Shown here piece after piece: positions 8,698 to 17,526 of a stretch of DNA of 64,000 nt. The notes under the pieces were generated by a model. It was given only the letters and a program-made list of their open reading frames with translations, did not search any database and was not told the origin of the DNA. The translations under genes were made by a program, and so were the position numbers. The stretch lies in the NCBI GenBank assembly GCA_030123525.1, contig CP126125.1, positions 558,001-622,000 of the forward strand, given 5' to 3'. Numbering within the stretch: the stretch's first letter is position 1; each line of letters opens with the position of its first letter. This DNA comes from ELB16-189 sp018266435. Its GTDB lineage: Bacteria > Bacteroidota > Bacteroidia > Cytophagales > Cyclobacteriaceae.

Positions 8698-9432
8698 ATG
8701 TTCATGCGCTTCGTTCGTGTCATTCATACTTTCTGGAGTGTACTGGTTTTTAACCTGGTCTTTGTTGTTCTGTTTCCGTTTTTTTTGGTACCCATTTTTT
8801 TTTCTTCAAAACATAAGTTGACCGGCATCCTCAACCGGATTTGGGCAAAATCATTCTTCACTTTATCGTTCTTAAAATACAAGGTGGAATACCGTGCGCA
8901 ACTGGATGCTACCAAGAAATATATCTTTTGCCCGAATCATTTTTCCTACCTCGATATACCCGCCATGGGGTTAAACAAAATCAATACGGTCTTTGTGGGT
9001 AAAAATGATATGGAAAAAGTGCCTCTATTTGGGTTTATGTACCGTAAACTTCATATCACGGTAAACCGATCGAGCCTTCGCAGCCGGGGCGAAACACAAT
9101 TACGGTCAATTCAAGCTGTTGAAGCTGGAAAAAATTTGGTCATCTATCCCGAAGGGGGAATAGTTACCGCTGACCCTCCGCAAATGAGACCCTTTAAAGA
9201 TGGTGCCTTTCGCACAGCCATTGAAAAACAAATTACTATCGTGCCGGTAACGATTCCGTTCAATTGGATAATTTTGCCAGACCAAAAATATTTGCATCTG
9301 TACCGGGGCACAGTAAAAGTAATTTTTCACGAGCCCATTGAAACCGCAGGAATGAGTTTGGAAAATATAAAGGAATTGAAAGAAAAAGTATTTGGAGTCA
9401 TTGCTAACGAGATAAAAAAACAGAATAAATAA
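8698..9432 (+). CDS. plsC: 1-acyl-sn-glycerol-3-phosphate acyltransferase-type protein (PlsC family)
   Basis: A 244-residue inner-membrane acyltransferase. It has an N-terminal hydrophobic segment (about residues 12-36), the catalytic NHxxxxD motif as NHFSYLD (H81, D86), and the glycerophosphate-binding IYPEGG near 149-154. These are hallmarks of the LPA acyltransferase family that makes phosphatidic acid. The family also includes enzymes for lyso-ornithine or other lysolipids, so the acceptor is not certain. A second ATG lies two codons inside (8704) and could be the true start. It sits nine bases after the M24 peptidase gene. Confidence 0.85.
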   Translation: MFMRFVRVIHTFWSVLVFNLVFVVLFPFFLVPIFFSSKHKLTGILNRIWAKSFFTLSFLKYKVEYRAQLDATKKYIFCPNHFSYLDIPAMGLNKINTVFVGKNDMEKVPLFGFMYRKLHITVNRSSLRSRGETQLRSIQAVEAGKNLVIYPEGGIVTADPPQMRPFKDGAFRTAIEKQITIVPVTIPFNWIILPDQKYLHLYRGTVKVIFHEPIETAGMSLENIKELKEKVFGVIANEIKKQNK

Positions 9433-9466
9433 CTTAGCCATAATCCCACGGTGATAAGCACAGACT

Positions 9467-9754
9467 ATGAACATTGACCAAGAGACACTGAATAAAATTG
9501 CCCATCTTGCCCGGCTGGAGTTTGACGAAAATGAAACTCAGGCAATGGTAAGCGACATGGGTAAAATCATTTCATTTGTTGAAAAACTAAACGAAGTAAA
9601 TACCGATGGCGTAGACCCGCTTACCACCATGAGCCATGAGGTAAATGCCTTTCGCGATGACATCGTGAAAACTGATTTACCACCGGAAGAAGTGTTAAAA
9701 AATGCTCCTGCCAAAGATTCCAGTTACTTTCGCGTACCGAAAGTATTGGAGTAG
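9467..9754 (+). CDS. gatC: Asp/Glu-tRNA amidotransferase subunit C
   Basis: GatC is the small belt subunit that holds GatA and GatB together in the transamidase converting Glu-tRNA(Gln) and Asp-tRNA(Asn). The 95-residue length, the opening LNKIAHLARLEFDENE and the ending YFRVPKVLE are typical. gatA and gatB are not adjacent, as is common in Bacteroidota. It lies 34 bases after plsC and 20 before the large membrane/TPR gene. Confidence 0.95.
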   Translation: MNIDQETLNKIAHLARLEFDENETQAMVSDMGKIISFVEKLNEVNTDGVDPLTTMSHEVNAFRDDIVKTDLPPEEVLKNAPAKDSSYFRVPKVLE

Positions 9755-9774
9755 ATTCAAATTACATTTAACTG

Positions 9775-12741
9775 ATGAACTCATTTTTATTCTGGAAATC
9801 CTGGCGCAAGCCTGATCAAATTATTTTTTATCTTTTTGTTTCCCTGGCAACCATTGCTTTGGTTTACTTCTGGGTAAGCTGGTGGACAACACCCGCCCCC
9901 ACCATCAATTATGACAGCTACCAGCAATTGGAAAAAGTAGAGACGGCCGCACATTCGTTTCAGGTAGGTACCATGAAATTTTCAGTGCCGGCTAATTCTT
10001 ACGTTATATTGGAAAGTGTATTGGGCAGCCCCATTAAACCCAACATCATAGCCTATTTTTTTCTCATTGTTGCCCTGCTTGTAGCCTTTACAGGGTATAT
10101 GACTGTAATCTCATCGCTTAGCCGGTTTTATTTTCTGGGAGGCATGACATTGGCCATTTTGTTTATCAGAGGTTTAGGTATCCACAATCTTTTGGTATTC
10201 GGTTTTTCTAACCAAACAGTAACTGTGGTGGTGGCCTTGTTGTTTGGTGGCGTTGGTTTTTATTTTAATTCGTTTTATCAAATGGCCTCGCTTGGGCTGC
10301 GCCTACTCTTTTTTTCTGCAACTACAGTACTGGTGGCAGGAGTGATTCATTTCTTCAGCCAGACAGCCGATCCGTTTTTGCATCTGTCGGCCAATGGCCT
10401 GTTAATAGGTATCGTCATCAGTATTGTGTTTTTAGTCATTGTTTCACATGAGATCGTGGCAGCAGCCGTGGCCATCAGCAACAATGCCAAATCGAATAAA
10501 AGCATACGACATTTTTTGTTACTGACCGTGTTTTATCTCATCAACGTTGGACTGCTTTATGCTTCGAAGACAGGCCTAATTAGTTGGGGGTTTTTTTCTG
10601 TCAATTCATTTTTTCTGCTCACCCTCTCGGCAGCATTGGGGTACTGGGGCTTTTTGAAAATTACACGCGAAGGAATTCTTTCAGACCAACCTACTGCATC
10701 GGTGCTTTATTCCTGCCTGCTCGCGGTGTGTTTAGCCACACTTGGTTACCTGGCTGCTACTGCTAATACTATGATGCTTGATGCCTTTGAAGTATTTATC
10801 CTTGCAACACATGTAGCCTGCGGACTGATTTTTTTATTGTACATCATTGCCAACTTTGGCCCGATGCTGGCCGCCAATCTGCCGGTTTACAAAGTACTCT
10901 ACAAGCCTGAAACGATGCCACTTTTTACCTTTCGCATCATGTCGTTGATTGCCGTATTTGCCACCATCTCTTTAACTGCTTCCTGGAACAGGTATGTAGC
11001 CCAGGCTTCGGCTACTTATTTTAATGCCATAGGTGATATACACCTGAGCCAGGGAGATGACACCCAGGCTGAGACAAACTACAAACAATCCATACGAATC
11101 AGAAACCAGAATCTTCATGCACACTATGCCCTGGCCGGTATTTATTCCTCGCGTTTTGAATTATTCAATGAAAAGAAAGAATACCTGAAAATAACTGAGT
11201 TCACACCTGACCCAAAAGCATTTATCAACCTCAGCGAGCTTTTTTACCAGGAAAGAAATAGCTTGAAAGGCAACCTGACCCTGAGCGAAGGGCTAACCCA
11301 TTTTCCGAAAAGTGGTGAACTAAAAAACGCATTGGGTCTTTCGTTTTTAAAATTCAAAGCCGTTGACTCTGCCTTGTTTTATTTTCAAGCTGCATCCACA
11401 ACAAAGTCAATGGCACAAGTTGCTGAAACCAATACATGGGCTACCAAAGTACTATTCCGTTTGGCAGACACCGATTCTGCAAAACCCTGGGCACGTTCAG
11501 TGAACGGAATTTCGGTAAACCGGCTTGCAATGGCCAACGAAAAAAATCAACACATAAAATTAGAGTCTGACCCCAATGCAGACACTCTCCTTTCTGTTTT
11601 CCGGGCTGCATTTTATTCCAATGAATTAATTAATCAAAAAAATCGTGCAGACACTTCGCTGATCAGCCGTGTGTTGAACTTAGCCAAAAAACCATGCAAT
11701 GACGATTTCAGCAAAATGCTTCTGCCATCAGCGGCTCAGGCACAATACGCCCGGGGAGAGGTGAAAAAAGCCATTAAGCTAATGCGCGAAGTGGCATATC
11801 AAACTCAGGACGCCAATTATTTTAACCTGATTGGGTTGTGGCTACTCGAACAAAACAACCCGGTGGCAGCCTCAGGTTATTTTGAAAAAGCTACAGAAAA
11901 GAAATTTCCTCAAGCCCTGTTTTATCAGGCATTTACCCAAACCGAGGCTGGTAAGTTGAGAAACGGATACGTCCTGTGGGACAGCGTATCGCATGCAAAA
12001 AATACAAGCACAAGCGCGTTTGCCAACTTGCTAAAGCATGTATTGTCAACGGATTCAAAACAAATCGCCTCGCTTACCGATGAAGGAAAATATTATTTCT
12101 GCCGGTACAAAATTCCATTAGAAGATTCCATTCAATTCAATGAGGCAGTCAAACAAATTCAAAACCCAGCCCTCAGCGCGCAGGCCTATTATGACCGGGC
12201 GGTAAAATGGTTTGCCTGGGACGAACCAGCAAGAGCAGTATCATTTCTTTCAAAAATTTCAGTCGGCAATGACCACAATCTTTCAGCCAACGCTCGGTCA
12301 CTCCGGATCATGATTGCCGCTCATCAGCGTGATGTAGTGTTCCTCAAAAAAAATTCTGCCTGGATAAATGAGTTAAGCCCGTATGAAAAAGCATACATCG
12401 AAGCTGTGCTGGCTCAAGCCAGTGGTGATCAAGCCGCAACCACTTCTAAGTTTGAATACCTGGCCCAGGCCAATGAACAATTTGAAGAAGGATTGGTAGC
12501 TGCTTCACAATACTTTGCAAAAGATACTACCAACCGTCTGCAACGTTTTTCTTTTTTGGTAGATGGCCTGTTGGCTAAGCCCAACTCTGTCAAAATTTTG
12601 AAACAATATGTTTTACAGGCAATAGCCTTGGGGCTGGAACCAGAAGCACAAGAAGCACTGCAAAAACTTCAGGCTTTGCTGCCCGAAGCCTTGTTCAAAA
12701 AATTTGCTGGGGCACATCCTGATTTATTTCAGGCACAATAA
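9775..12741 (+). CDS. Large polytopic membrane protein with C-terminal TPR repeats
   Basis: I do not recognise a named family for this 988-residue protein. Roughly the first 415 residues hold about ten to twelve hydrophobic helices (the first near residues 15-35, then from about 90 onward). The rest is soluble and built of helical TPR-like repeats, beginning with ATYFNAIGDIHLSQGDDTQA and LHAHYALAGIYSSRFE. A periplasmic-looking segment (about residues 36-85) follows the first helix. The layout suggests an inner-membrane scaffold, with the TPR part after the last helix. It starts 20 bases after gatC and ends 60 bases before gcvT. Function unknown. Confidence 0.85.
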   Translation: MNSFLFWKSWRKPDQIIFYLFVSLATIALVYFWVSWWTTPAPTINYDSYQQLEKVETAAHSFQVGTMKFSVPANSYVILESVLGSPIKPNIIAYFFLIVALLVAFTGYMTVISSLSRFYFLGGMTLAILFIRGLGIHNLLVFGFSNQTVTVVVALLFGGVGFYFNSFYQMASLGLRLLFFSATTVLVAGVIHFFSQTADPFLHLSANGLLIGIVISIVFLVIVSHEIVAAAVAISNNAKSNKSIRHFLLLTVFYLINVGLLYASKTGLISWGFFSVNSFFLLTLSAALGYWGFLKITREGILSDQPTASVLYSCLLAVCLATLGYLAATANTMMLDAFEVFILATHVACGLIFLLYIIANFGPMLAANLPVYKVLYKPETMPLFTFRIMSLIAVFATISLTASWNRYVAQASATYFNAIGDIHLSQGDDTQAETNYKQSIRIRNQNLHAHYALAGIYSSRFELFNEKKEYLKITEFTPDPKAFINLSELFYQERNSLKGNLTLSEGLTHFPKSGELKNALGLSFLKFKAVDSALFYFQAASTTKSMAQVAETNTWATKVLFRLADTDSAKPWARSVNGISVNRLAMANEKNQHIKLESDPNADTLLSVFRAAFYSNELINQKNRADTSLISRVLNLAKKPCNDDFSKMLLPSAAQAQYARGEVKKAIKLMREVAYQTQDANYFNLIGLWLLEQNNPVAASGYFEKATEKKFPQALFYQAFTQTEAGKLRNGYVLWDSVSHAKNTSTSAFANLLKHVLSTDSKQIASLTDEGKYYFCRYKIPLEDSIQFNEAVKQIQNPALSAQAYYDRAVKWFAWDEPARAVSFLSKISVGNDHNLSANARSLRIMIAAHQRDVVFLKKNSAWINELSPYEKAYIEAVLAQASGDQAATTSKFEYLAQANEQFEEGLVAASQYFAKDTTNRLQRFSFLVDGLLAKPNSVKILKQYVLQAIALGLEPEAQEALQKLQALLPEALFKKFAGAHPDLFQAQ

Positions 12742-12801
12742 GTTGCTTCATTGTCTGCTGAAATTATTCCCGCATCTTTGTATTCTAAATTTTTATAACT
12801 C

Positions 12802-13887
12802 ATGGAATTGAAATCTGTCCCACTCCGGCACATCCACGAAAAACTCGGTGCCAAGATGGTGCCCTTTGCCGGCTTCACCATGCCGGTGCGTTACTCCAGC
12901 GATATTGAAGAGCACATGGCTGTGCGCAACGGAGTGGGCGTATTTGACGTGAGCCACATGGGCGAATTTAAAATTGAAGGCCCCAACGCATTAGACCTGA
13001 TCCAGCGCGTAACCAGCAACGATGCCTCCAAACTCATCAATGGCCAGGCCCAATATTCATGTTTGCCAAATGATCAGGGGGGTATTGTGGATGACCTGAT
13101 TGTGTATAAAATCAAAGACGAAGATTACCTGATTGTAGTCAATGCCGGAAACATTGAAAAAGACTGGAACTGGTTTATAAAGCACAATACCAACGGTGCG
13201 GTGATGAAAAACAATTCTCCTGATGTTTGTTTATTTGCCGTGCAGGGGCCGAAGGCAGTTTCGGTTTTGCAACGACTGACTAAGACCGATTTATCCTCCA
13301 TTAAATACTACCATTTTGCCATCGGAGAATTTGCCGGGGCAACCAATGTAATTATGAGCAACACCGGCTATACCGGGGCCGGTGGGTTTGAAATTTATGT
13401 GCTGAAGAATGATGCAGAGAAGGTATGGAATGCCCTCTTCGAGGCAGGCAAAAATGAAAACATCAAACCAATAGGCTTAGGGGCACGTGACACACTTAGG
13501 CTGGAAATGGGTTTTTGTTTGTATGGCAACGACATTGACGACACCACGTCACCACTTGAAGCAGGACTGGGTTGGATCACCAAATTCACAAAAGATTTCA
13601 CTAACTCAAGTGCAATAAAAAAACAAAAAGAAGAAGGAGTGAAGAAAAAACTGGTTGGTTTTAAAATGATCGACAAAGGAATTCCCCGCCATGATTACCC
13701 AATCAAAGATGCAGCCGGGCATGTCATTGGCAAAGTTACTTCAGGCACCCTGTCTCCCGTACTCGGCATCGGCATTGGGTTGGGTTATGTAACAACACCC
13801 CATGCTACGGCAGGCTCTGAAATTTTTATCGATGTAAGAGGTAAAGGATTGAGGGCACAAGTCTCTAAACTTCCATTGATTGGTTGA
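12802..13887 (+). CDS. gcvT: Glycine cleavage system T protein (aminomethyltransferase)
   Basis: GcvT transfers the methylene carbon from the aminomethyl-lipoyl H protein to tetrahydrofolate, releasing ammonia. The 361 residues match the family length. Typical segments are LGAKMVPFAGFTMPVRY near the start, GVFDVSHMGEFKIEGP, NTGYTGAGGFEIY, and GLGARDTLRLEMG with the conserved Arg-Asp. No gcvH or gcvP is adjacent and no glycine riboswitch is visible. Its TGA overlaps the ATG of comB by one base (TGATG), so the two are probably translationally coupled. Confidence 0.96.
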   Translation: MELKSVPLRHIHEKLGAKMVPFAGFTMPVRYSSDIEEHMAVRNGVGVFDVSHMGEFKIEGPNALDLIQRVTSNDASKLINGQAQYSCLPNDQGGIVDDLIVYKIKDEDYLIVVNAGNIEKDWNWFIKHNTNGAVMKNNSPDVCLFAVQGPKAVSVLQRLTKTDLSSIKYYHFAIGEFAGATNVIMSNTGYTGAGGFEIYVLKNDAEKVWNALFEAGKNENIKPIGLGARDTLRLEMGFCLYGNDIDDTTSPLEAGLGWITKFTKDFTNSSAIKKQKEEGVKKKLVGFKMIDKGIPRHDYPIKDAAGHVIGKVTSGTLSPVLGIGIGLGYVTTPHATAGSEIFIDVRGKGLRAQVSKLPLIG

Positions 13888-14588
13888 TGAAAACAATCGA
13901 TGTTTGTTTGAGTCCGGAATTAATGCACTTGTATGACGTACACGACCGCACGGTAGTAGTAGTAGACATTTTGCGGGCTACTTCGTGCATGGTTACCGCA
14001 TTTGCTCACGGGGTAGAGAGCATCACCCCTTTTGCCCAACTGGAGAAATGCCTGACAATGAAGACAAAAGGCTACGTAACCTCTGGTGAGCGCGATGGAA
14101 AAAAGGTGGAAGGGTTTGACAAAGGCAATTCTCCGTTTGAATACATGGGCGACCAAGTGCGCGGGTTGAAGATTGCTTTTACCACCACTAACGGAACACA
14201 GGCCATTGAAAAATCGAAAGGTGCAAAAGAAGTGATCATTGGTTCGTTTTTAAATCTGAATACCGTAGTGAAATATCTTTTGCTGGGCGAAAACAATGTG
14301 TTGATCGTTTGTGCCGGATGGAAAGGCCGGGTGAACTTGGAAGACACATTGTTTGCCGGTGCCATCGTTGAGAAACTGAAAGACTACCTCGGACCTGATT
14401 GTGATGCGCCTTTGGCTGCTCGCCACTTGTACAACCAGGCAAAAGCTGACATGACTCAGTTTCTCAGTGAATCATCGCACGTGAAGCGGCTCAATCGGCT
14501 AAACATCCACAAAGATTTTGAATTTTGCCTGACCACGGATCTGTACCAAGTACTGCCGAAGTTAAAAAATGGTGTTTTGGTAGCCTGA
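13887..14588 (+). CDS. comB: 2-phosphosulfolactate phosphatase family protein (ComB)
   Basis: A 233-residue ComB-family protein, Mg-dependent and known for hydrolysing 2-phosphosulfolactate to sulfolactate in coenzyme M synthesis. Signatures are VVVVDILRATSCMVTAF near the N-terminus and AFTTTNGTQAIEKSKGA, then VIVCAGWKGRVNLEDTLFAGA. Bacteroidota do not make coenzyme M. A link to sulfonate or sulfonolipid metabolism is only a guess. I start it at the ATG at 13887 rather than a TTG one codon upstream, because TGATG coupling with gcvT is typical. It ends one base before the stop of the convergent amidohydrolase gene. Confidence 0.85.
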   Translation: MKTIDVCLSPELMHLYDVHDRTVVVVDILRATSCMVTAFAHGVESITPFAQLEKCLTMKTKGYVTSGERDGKKVEGFDKGNSPFEYMGDQVRGLKIAFTTTNGTQAIEKSKGAKEVIIGSFLNLNTVVKYLLLGENNVLIVCAGWKGRVNLEDTLFAGAIVEKLKDYLGPDCDAPLAARHLYNQAKADMTQFLSESSHVKRLNRLNIHKDFEFCLTTDLYQVLPKLKNGVLVA

Positions 14589-16262
14589 TTATTTTTTCTC
14601 AAAAACTACCTTCCCTCCCACCATCGTTTGGAGTACGTTCACTTCCCTGATTTTTTCGGGGGCAAGAGTAAAAATGTTCTGATTCAAAATTGCCAAGTCT
14701 GCCAATTTTCCTTTTTCTAACGATCCTTTTATTTTTTCCTCAAACGATGCGTACGCTCCGTTGATGGTGTAAGCAATTAACGCCTGCTCAACAGAAATTT
14801 TTTGTTCAGGAAACCAGCCGTTCGGGTTTTTGCCGTCCAGCGTGCTGCGGGTTACGGCTGCATAAATTCCTTCTAACGGAGTGGCGGGCGCTACCGGCCA
14901 ATCACTTCCAAATGCCACCGTGGTGCCGGCATCCATTAGTGACTTAAAAGCATAAGTTGTTTTGCATCGCTCATGCCCGATTATTTTTTCAGCCCAGCGT
15001 CCATCGTCAATGGCATGATACGGCTGCATACTCGCTATCACATTTAACTGGGCCAGCCGCGGAATGTCGTTGGGTGTAACGTGTTGAGCGTGCTCAATGC
15101 GAAAGCGCCTGTCTTTAGTTCCATTTTCATTTTTCACTTTTTCAAAAATTGTCAGCAAGGAGTGAATGGCTCGATCGCCTATGGCATGAATCATAATTTG
15201 CAGCCCGGCTGAGTCGGCCGACTTCGTCATGCGGTATAGTTTTTCTTCTGAAGTGATGAAAAAGCCGGAATCATTCGGTGCATCCGTATAAGGCTTAAAG
15301 AAGGCAGCAGTATGCGAACCCAATGACCCGTCTACAAATGCTTTGAGCCCTCCAATCCTTAGCCATTTATCCCCACTGCCCTCGTGATCAATTTTTATTT
15401 TTAACTCTTTCCAATCATTGAGCATGCGGCAGTTATAGATGCGGGTAATCAATGTATTTTTTTTCCGGGCACGCTCAAATACAGGGTTGTAACCATACAT
15501 ACTGTGAGCAGAGGTCACGCCTTGTGCCGCTACATAGTTCATGGCGGCCTGCAGTGCTTGGTCTTCAGCCTCTGATGATGGAGGTGGTACGGCTTGATTC
15601 ACCTGATCAGTAGCATTGTCTTTCAGTACACCCGTTAATCTTCCTTTTTTATCACGTACCAATGTTCCACCCTTTACGTCTTTTGCTTGGTCATTAATTC
15701 CGGCAGCTTTTAATGCCAGCGAATTGGCCAACGACATGTGGCCATCTAACCGTGTCACCCAAACCGGGTTGTTGGGGGTGACTGGGTCTATCCAATTCCG
15801 GTCGGGCAATTCACCACCCCAGTTTTCATGGTCCCAATTACCACCTAAAATCCATTCGCCCGGTTTTCTGGTCTTAGCAAACTCTGCGATCCGTTGAATA
15901 AACTCTTCTTTGGTTTTGGCCTCGCGTAATTGAACGGATGCCAACGCAAACCCGGCTTCTATAAAATGAGTGTGGGTATCTATGAACCCTGGCACAATTA
16001 ATTGATTGGTGTCGTAGGTTGACACGATGGTCTTATCGTTTTTCCATTCAAGGATTTCTTTTTCACTTCCTACGGCTACAATCGAATCGCCCGTAATGGC
16101 AAGTGCCTGAGCCCATGGCTGGCTTACATTTGCGGTCCAGATTTTTCCGATGATGATTTGTTCAGCGTTTTTCTTTTCTCGAGAACAAGAAAAAAGGAAA
16201 ATACACAAAATGAAAAAACAGGGAAGCAGATTTTTTCTTAACACGGGTGATGCGGTGTTCAT
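14589..16262 (-). CDS. Lipoprotein amidohydrolase (YtcJ-like)
   Basis: A 557-residue metal-dependent hydrolase of the amidohydrolase_3 / YtcJ type. The N-terminus is a lipoprotein signal with lipobox LFSC (about residues 26-29), so the enzyme should be envelope-anchored. The metal-binding strand motif GFIDTHTHFIEAG is present, followed by LGGNWDHENWG, and HAIGDRAIH and RIEHAQHV supply later ligands. The C-terminal strand returns at ADLAILNQNIF. Substrates of YtcJ-type enzymes are poorly known. It starts two bases after the MazG-like gene ends, indicating an operon. It converges on comB with no space for a terminator. Confidence 0.88.
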   Translation of the reverse strand: MNTASPVLRKNLLPCFFILCIFLFSCSREKKNAEQIIIGKIWTANVSQPWAQALAITGDSIVAVGSEKEILEWKNDKTIVSTYDTNQLIVPGFIDTHTHFIEAGFALASVQLREAKTKEEFIQRIAEFAKTRKPGEWILGGNWDHENWGGELPDRNWIDPVTPNNPVWVTRLDGHMSLANSLALKAAGINDQAKDVKGGTLVRDKKGRLTGVLKDNATDQVNQAVPPPSSEAEDQALQAAMNYVAAQGVTSAHSMYGYNPVFERARKKNTLITRIYNCRMLNDWKELKIKIDHEGSGDKWLRIGGLKAFVDGSLGSHTAAFFKPYTDAPNDSGFFITSEEKLYRMTKSADSAGLQIMIHAIGDRAIHSLLTIFEKVKNENGTKDRRFRIEHAQHVTPNDIPRLAQLNVIASMQPYHAIDDGRWAEKIIGHERCKTTYAFKSLMDAGTTVAFGSDWPVAPATPLEGIYAAVTRSTLDGKNPNGWFPEQKISVEQALIAYTINGAYASFEEKIKGSLEKGKLADLAILNQNIFTLAPEKIREVNVLQTMVGGKVVFEKK

Positions 16263-16264
16263 GA

Positions 16265-16591
16265 TTATTTCAGTTTGGGGTTTTGATGGTGACGGTCCCG
16301 ATCGCGGGCAGTCTTCTTTTCTATATTTTTTTCAAAGGCCTTGGTCAAATCTACTCCGGTTTGGTTGGCCAGGCAGATTAGCACCCACAACACATCGGCC
16401 ATTTCATCGGCTAAATCATTTTTTTTGTCTGATTCTTTTTCCGATTGTTCACCGTATCGCCTGGCCATGATGCGGGCTAGTTCGCCTACCTCTTCGGTAA
16501 GAATGGCTGTATTGGTAAGCTCGTTAAAGTAACGAACTCCGTATTGTTTGATCCATTGGTCAACCTGATGCTGAGCTTCTTGAATAGACAT
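16265..16591 (-). CDS. MazG-like nucleotide pyrophosphohydrolase
   Basis: A 108-residue all-alpha NTP pyrophosphohydrolase of the MazG/dUTPase superfamily. It shows the metal-binding pattern EEVGE near residues 29-33 and the second helix motif DEMADVLWVL near 62-71. Such enzymes clean non-canonical nucleotides or lower (p)ppGpp, but the substrate cannot be read from the sequence. It is the first gene of a two-gene unit with the amidohydrolase. Confidence 0.85.
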   Translation of the reverse strand: MSIQEAQHQVDQWIKQYGVRYFNELTNTAILTEEVGELARIMARRYGEQSEKESDKKNDLADEMADVLWVLICLANQTGVDLTKAFEKNIEKKTARDRDRHHQNPKLK

Positions 16592-16649
16592 AGTGAGTCA
16601 AGGTGAAAGTAGTATAATTGATCTGCTGTTGTTTACTTATAGGGTTCAG

Positions 16650-17321
16650 TTATTTCAATTCTTCAAAGTCAATATCCATCACTTCATAGTTTCTCCAACC
16701 TTTGAAGTCGAAATGCCACCACTCTGTTTCGTACACCCTAAATCCATTCTTCTCCATAATTGAAATCAGGGTTTCTCGGTTTTTTTTAATTTCCGGATCG
16801 GTCACCGGGGCCGTAGGCCACGATTCTTTTACGGGTGAATCATAAGCTGTGGGCATTTTCAATTCTTGTTTTGTTTTTAAATCAACCAAGGTCATGTCTA
16901 GCGCACAGCCTCGGTTATGCTTTGAGCCCTTGTAGGGGCTGGCCACATACAGGGTGTCGCCTTTCATGATCTCAAAAAATTTTACAGTTGCAGAATAGGG
17001 GCGGTAGGCATCATAAATTTTTATGGCGTAGCCAAGTTTATTAAAATCATTTTGTGCGCTGGCCAATGCAGCGGCCACCGGCTTTCGGGCGTAGGCCTTG
17101 GCCAGGGTATAAATTTGAGCACCGGTAAAATTATTTTCTGTGGCATAGCGAATGTCCAGCACAATAGCGGGAATTACCTTTTGCAGATTGACTAATTCTT
17201 TTTCAGGATGTGATAGTAACGAAGCCTTGTATGCGTCTAACTTCATTGGGGTCAATCCATATTTATTTTGAGCACTGGCACTGATAGAAAATAGAAAAAG
17301 AATACGCAGGAGTTGGTTCAT
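16650..17321 (-). CDS. D-Ala-D-Ala dipeptidase, VanX/DdpX type
   Basis: A 223-residue secreted zinc dipeptidase of peptidase family M15D. A signal peptide ends near residue 18 (ASAQ). The catalytic set is complete: the transition-state Arg in YRPYS (R107), SKHNRGCALD with H135 and D142 as zinc ligands, and ETEWWHFDF with E200 as general base and H203 as third ligand. There are no vanH, vanA, vanR or vanS neighbours, so a role in recycling or using D-Ala-D-Ala from peptidoglycan is more likely than glycopeptide resistance (inference). Confidence 0.93.
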   Translation of the reverse strand: MNQLLRILFLFSISASAQNKYGLTPMKLDAYKASLLSHPEKELVNLQKVIPAIVLDIRYATENNFTGAQIYTLAKAYARKPVAAALASAQNDFNKLGYAIKIYDAYRPYSATVKFFEIMKGDTLYVASPYKGSKHNRGCALDMTLVDLKTKQELKMPTAYDSPVKESWPTAPVTDPEIKKNRETLISIMEKNGFRVYETEWWHFDFKGWRNYEVMDIDFEELK

Positions 17322-17526
17322 GATCAGTTACGGGTTAAGGAATTAAAATTACAGATTCACCGGATAATTTCAACCCAGATTATGCATTGGGGTTTGCAAT
17401 CTGTAATTTATTTTGTTTAGTTTTATGCAACGTAAGAAATGAAGCGAAGATCCGTTCAATCTTGTTGGTTTCAGTAAACTCAATAAGGAACTTGTCTTCG
17501 CTATTTTTTTAACCATATTTTTTTCT

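Noticed and set aside
16650..17321. Glycopeptide resistance locus suggested by a VanX-type dipeptidase
   Set aside because: No vanH, vanA, vanR or vanS genes nearby; a peptidoglycan turnover role is simpler.
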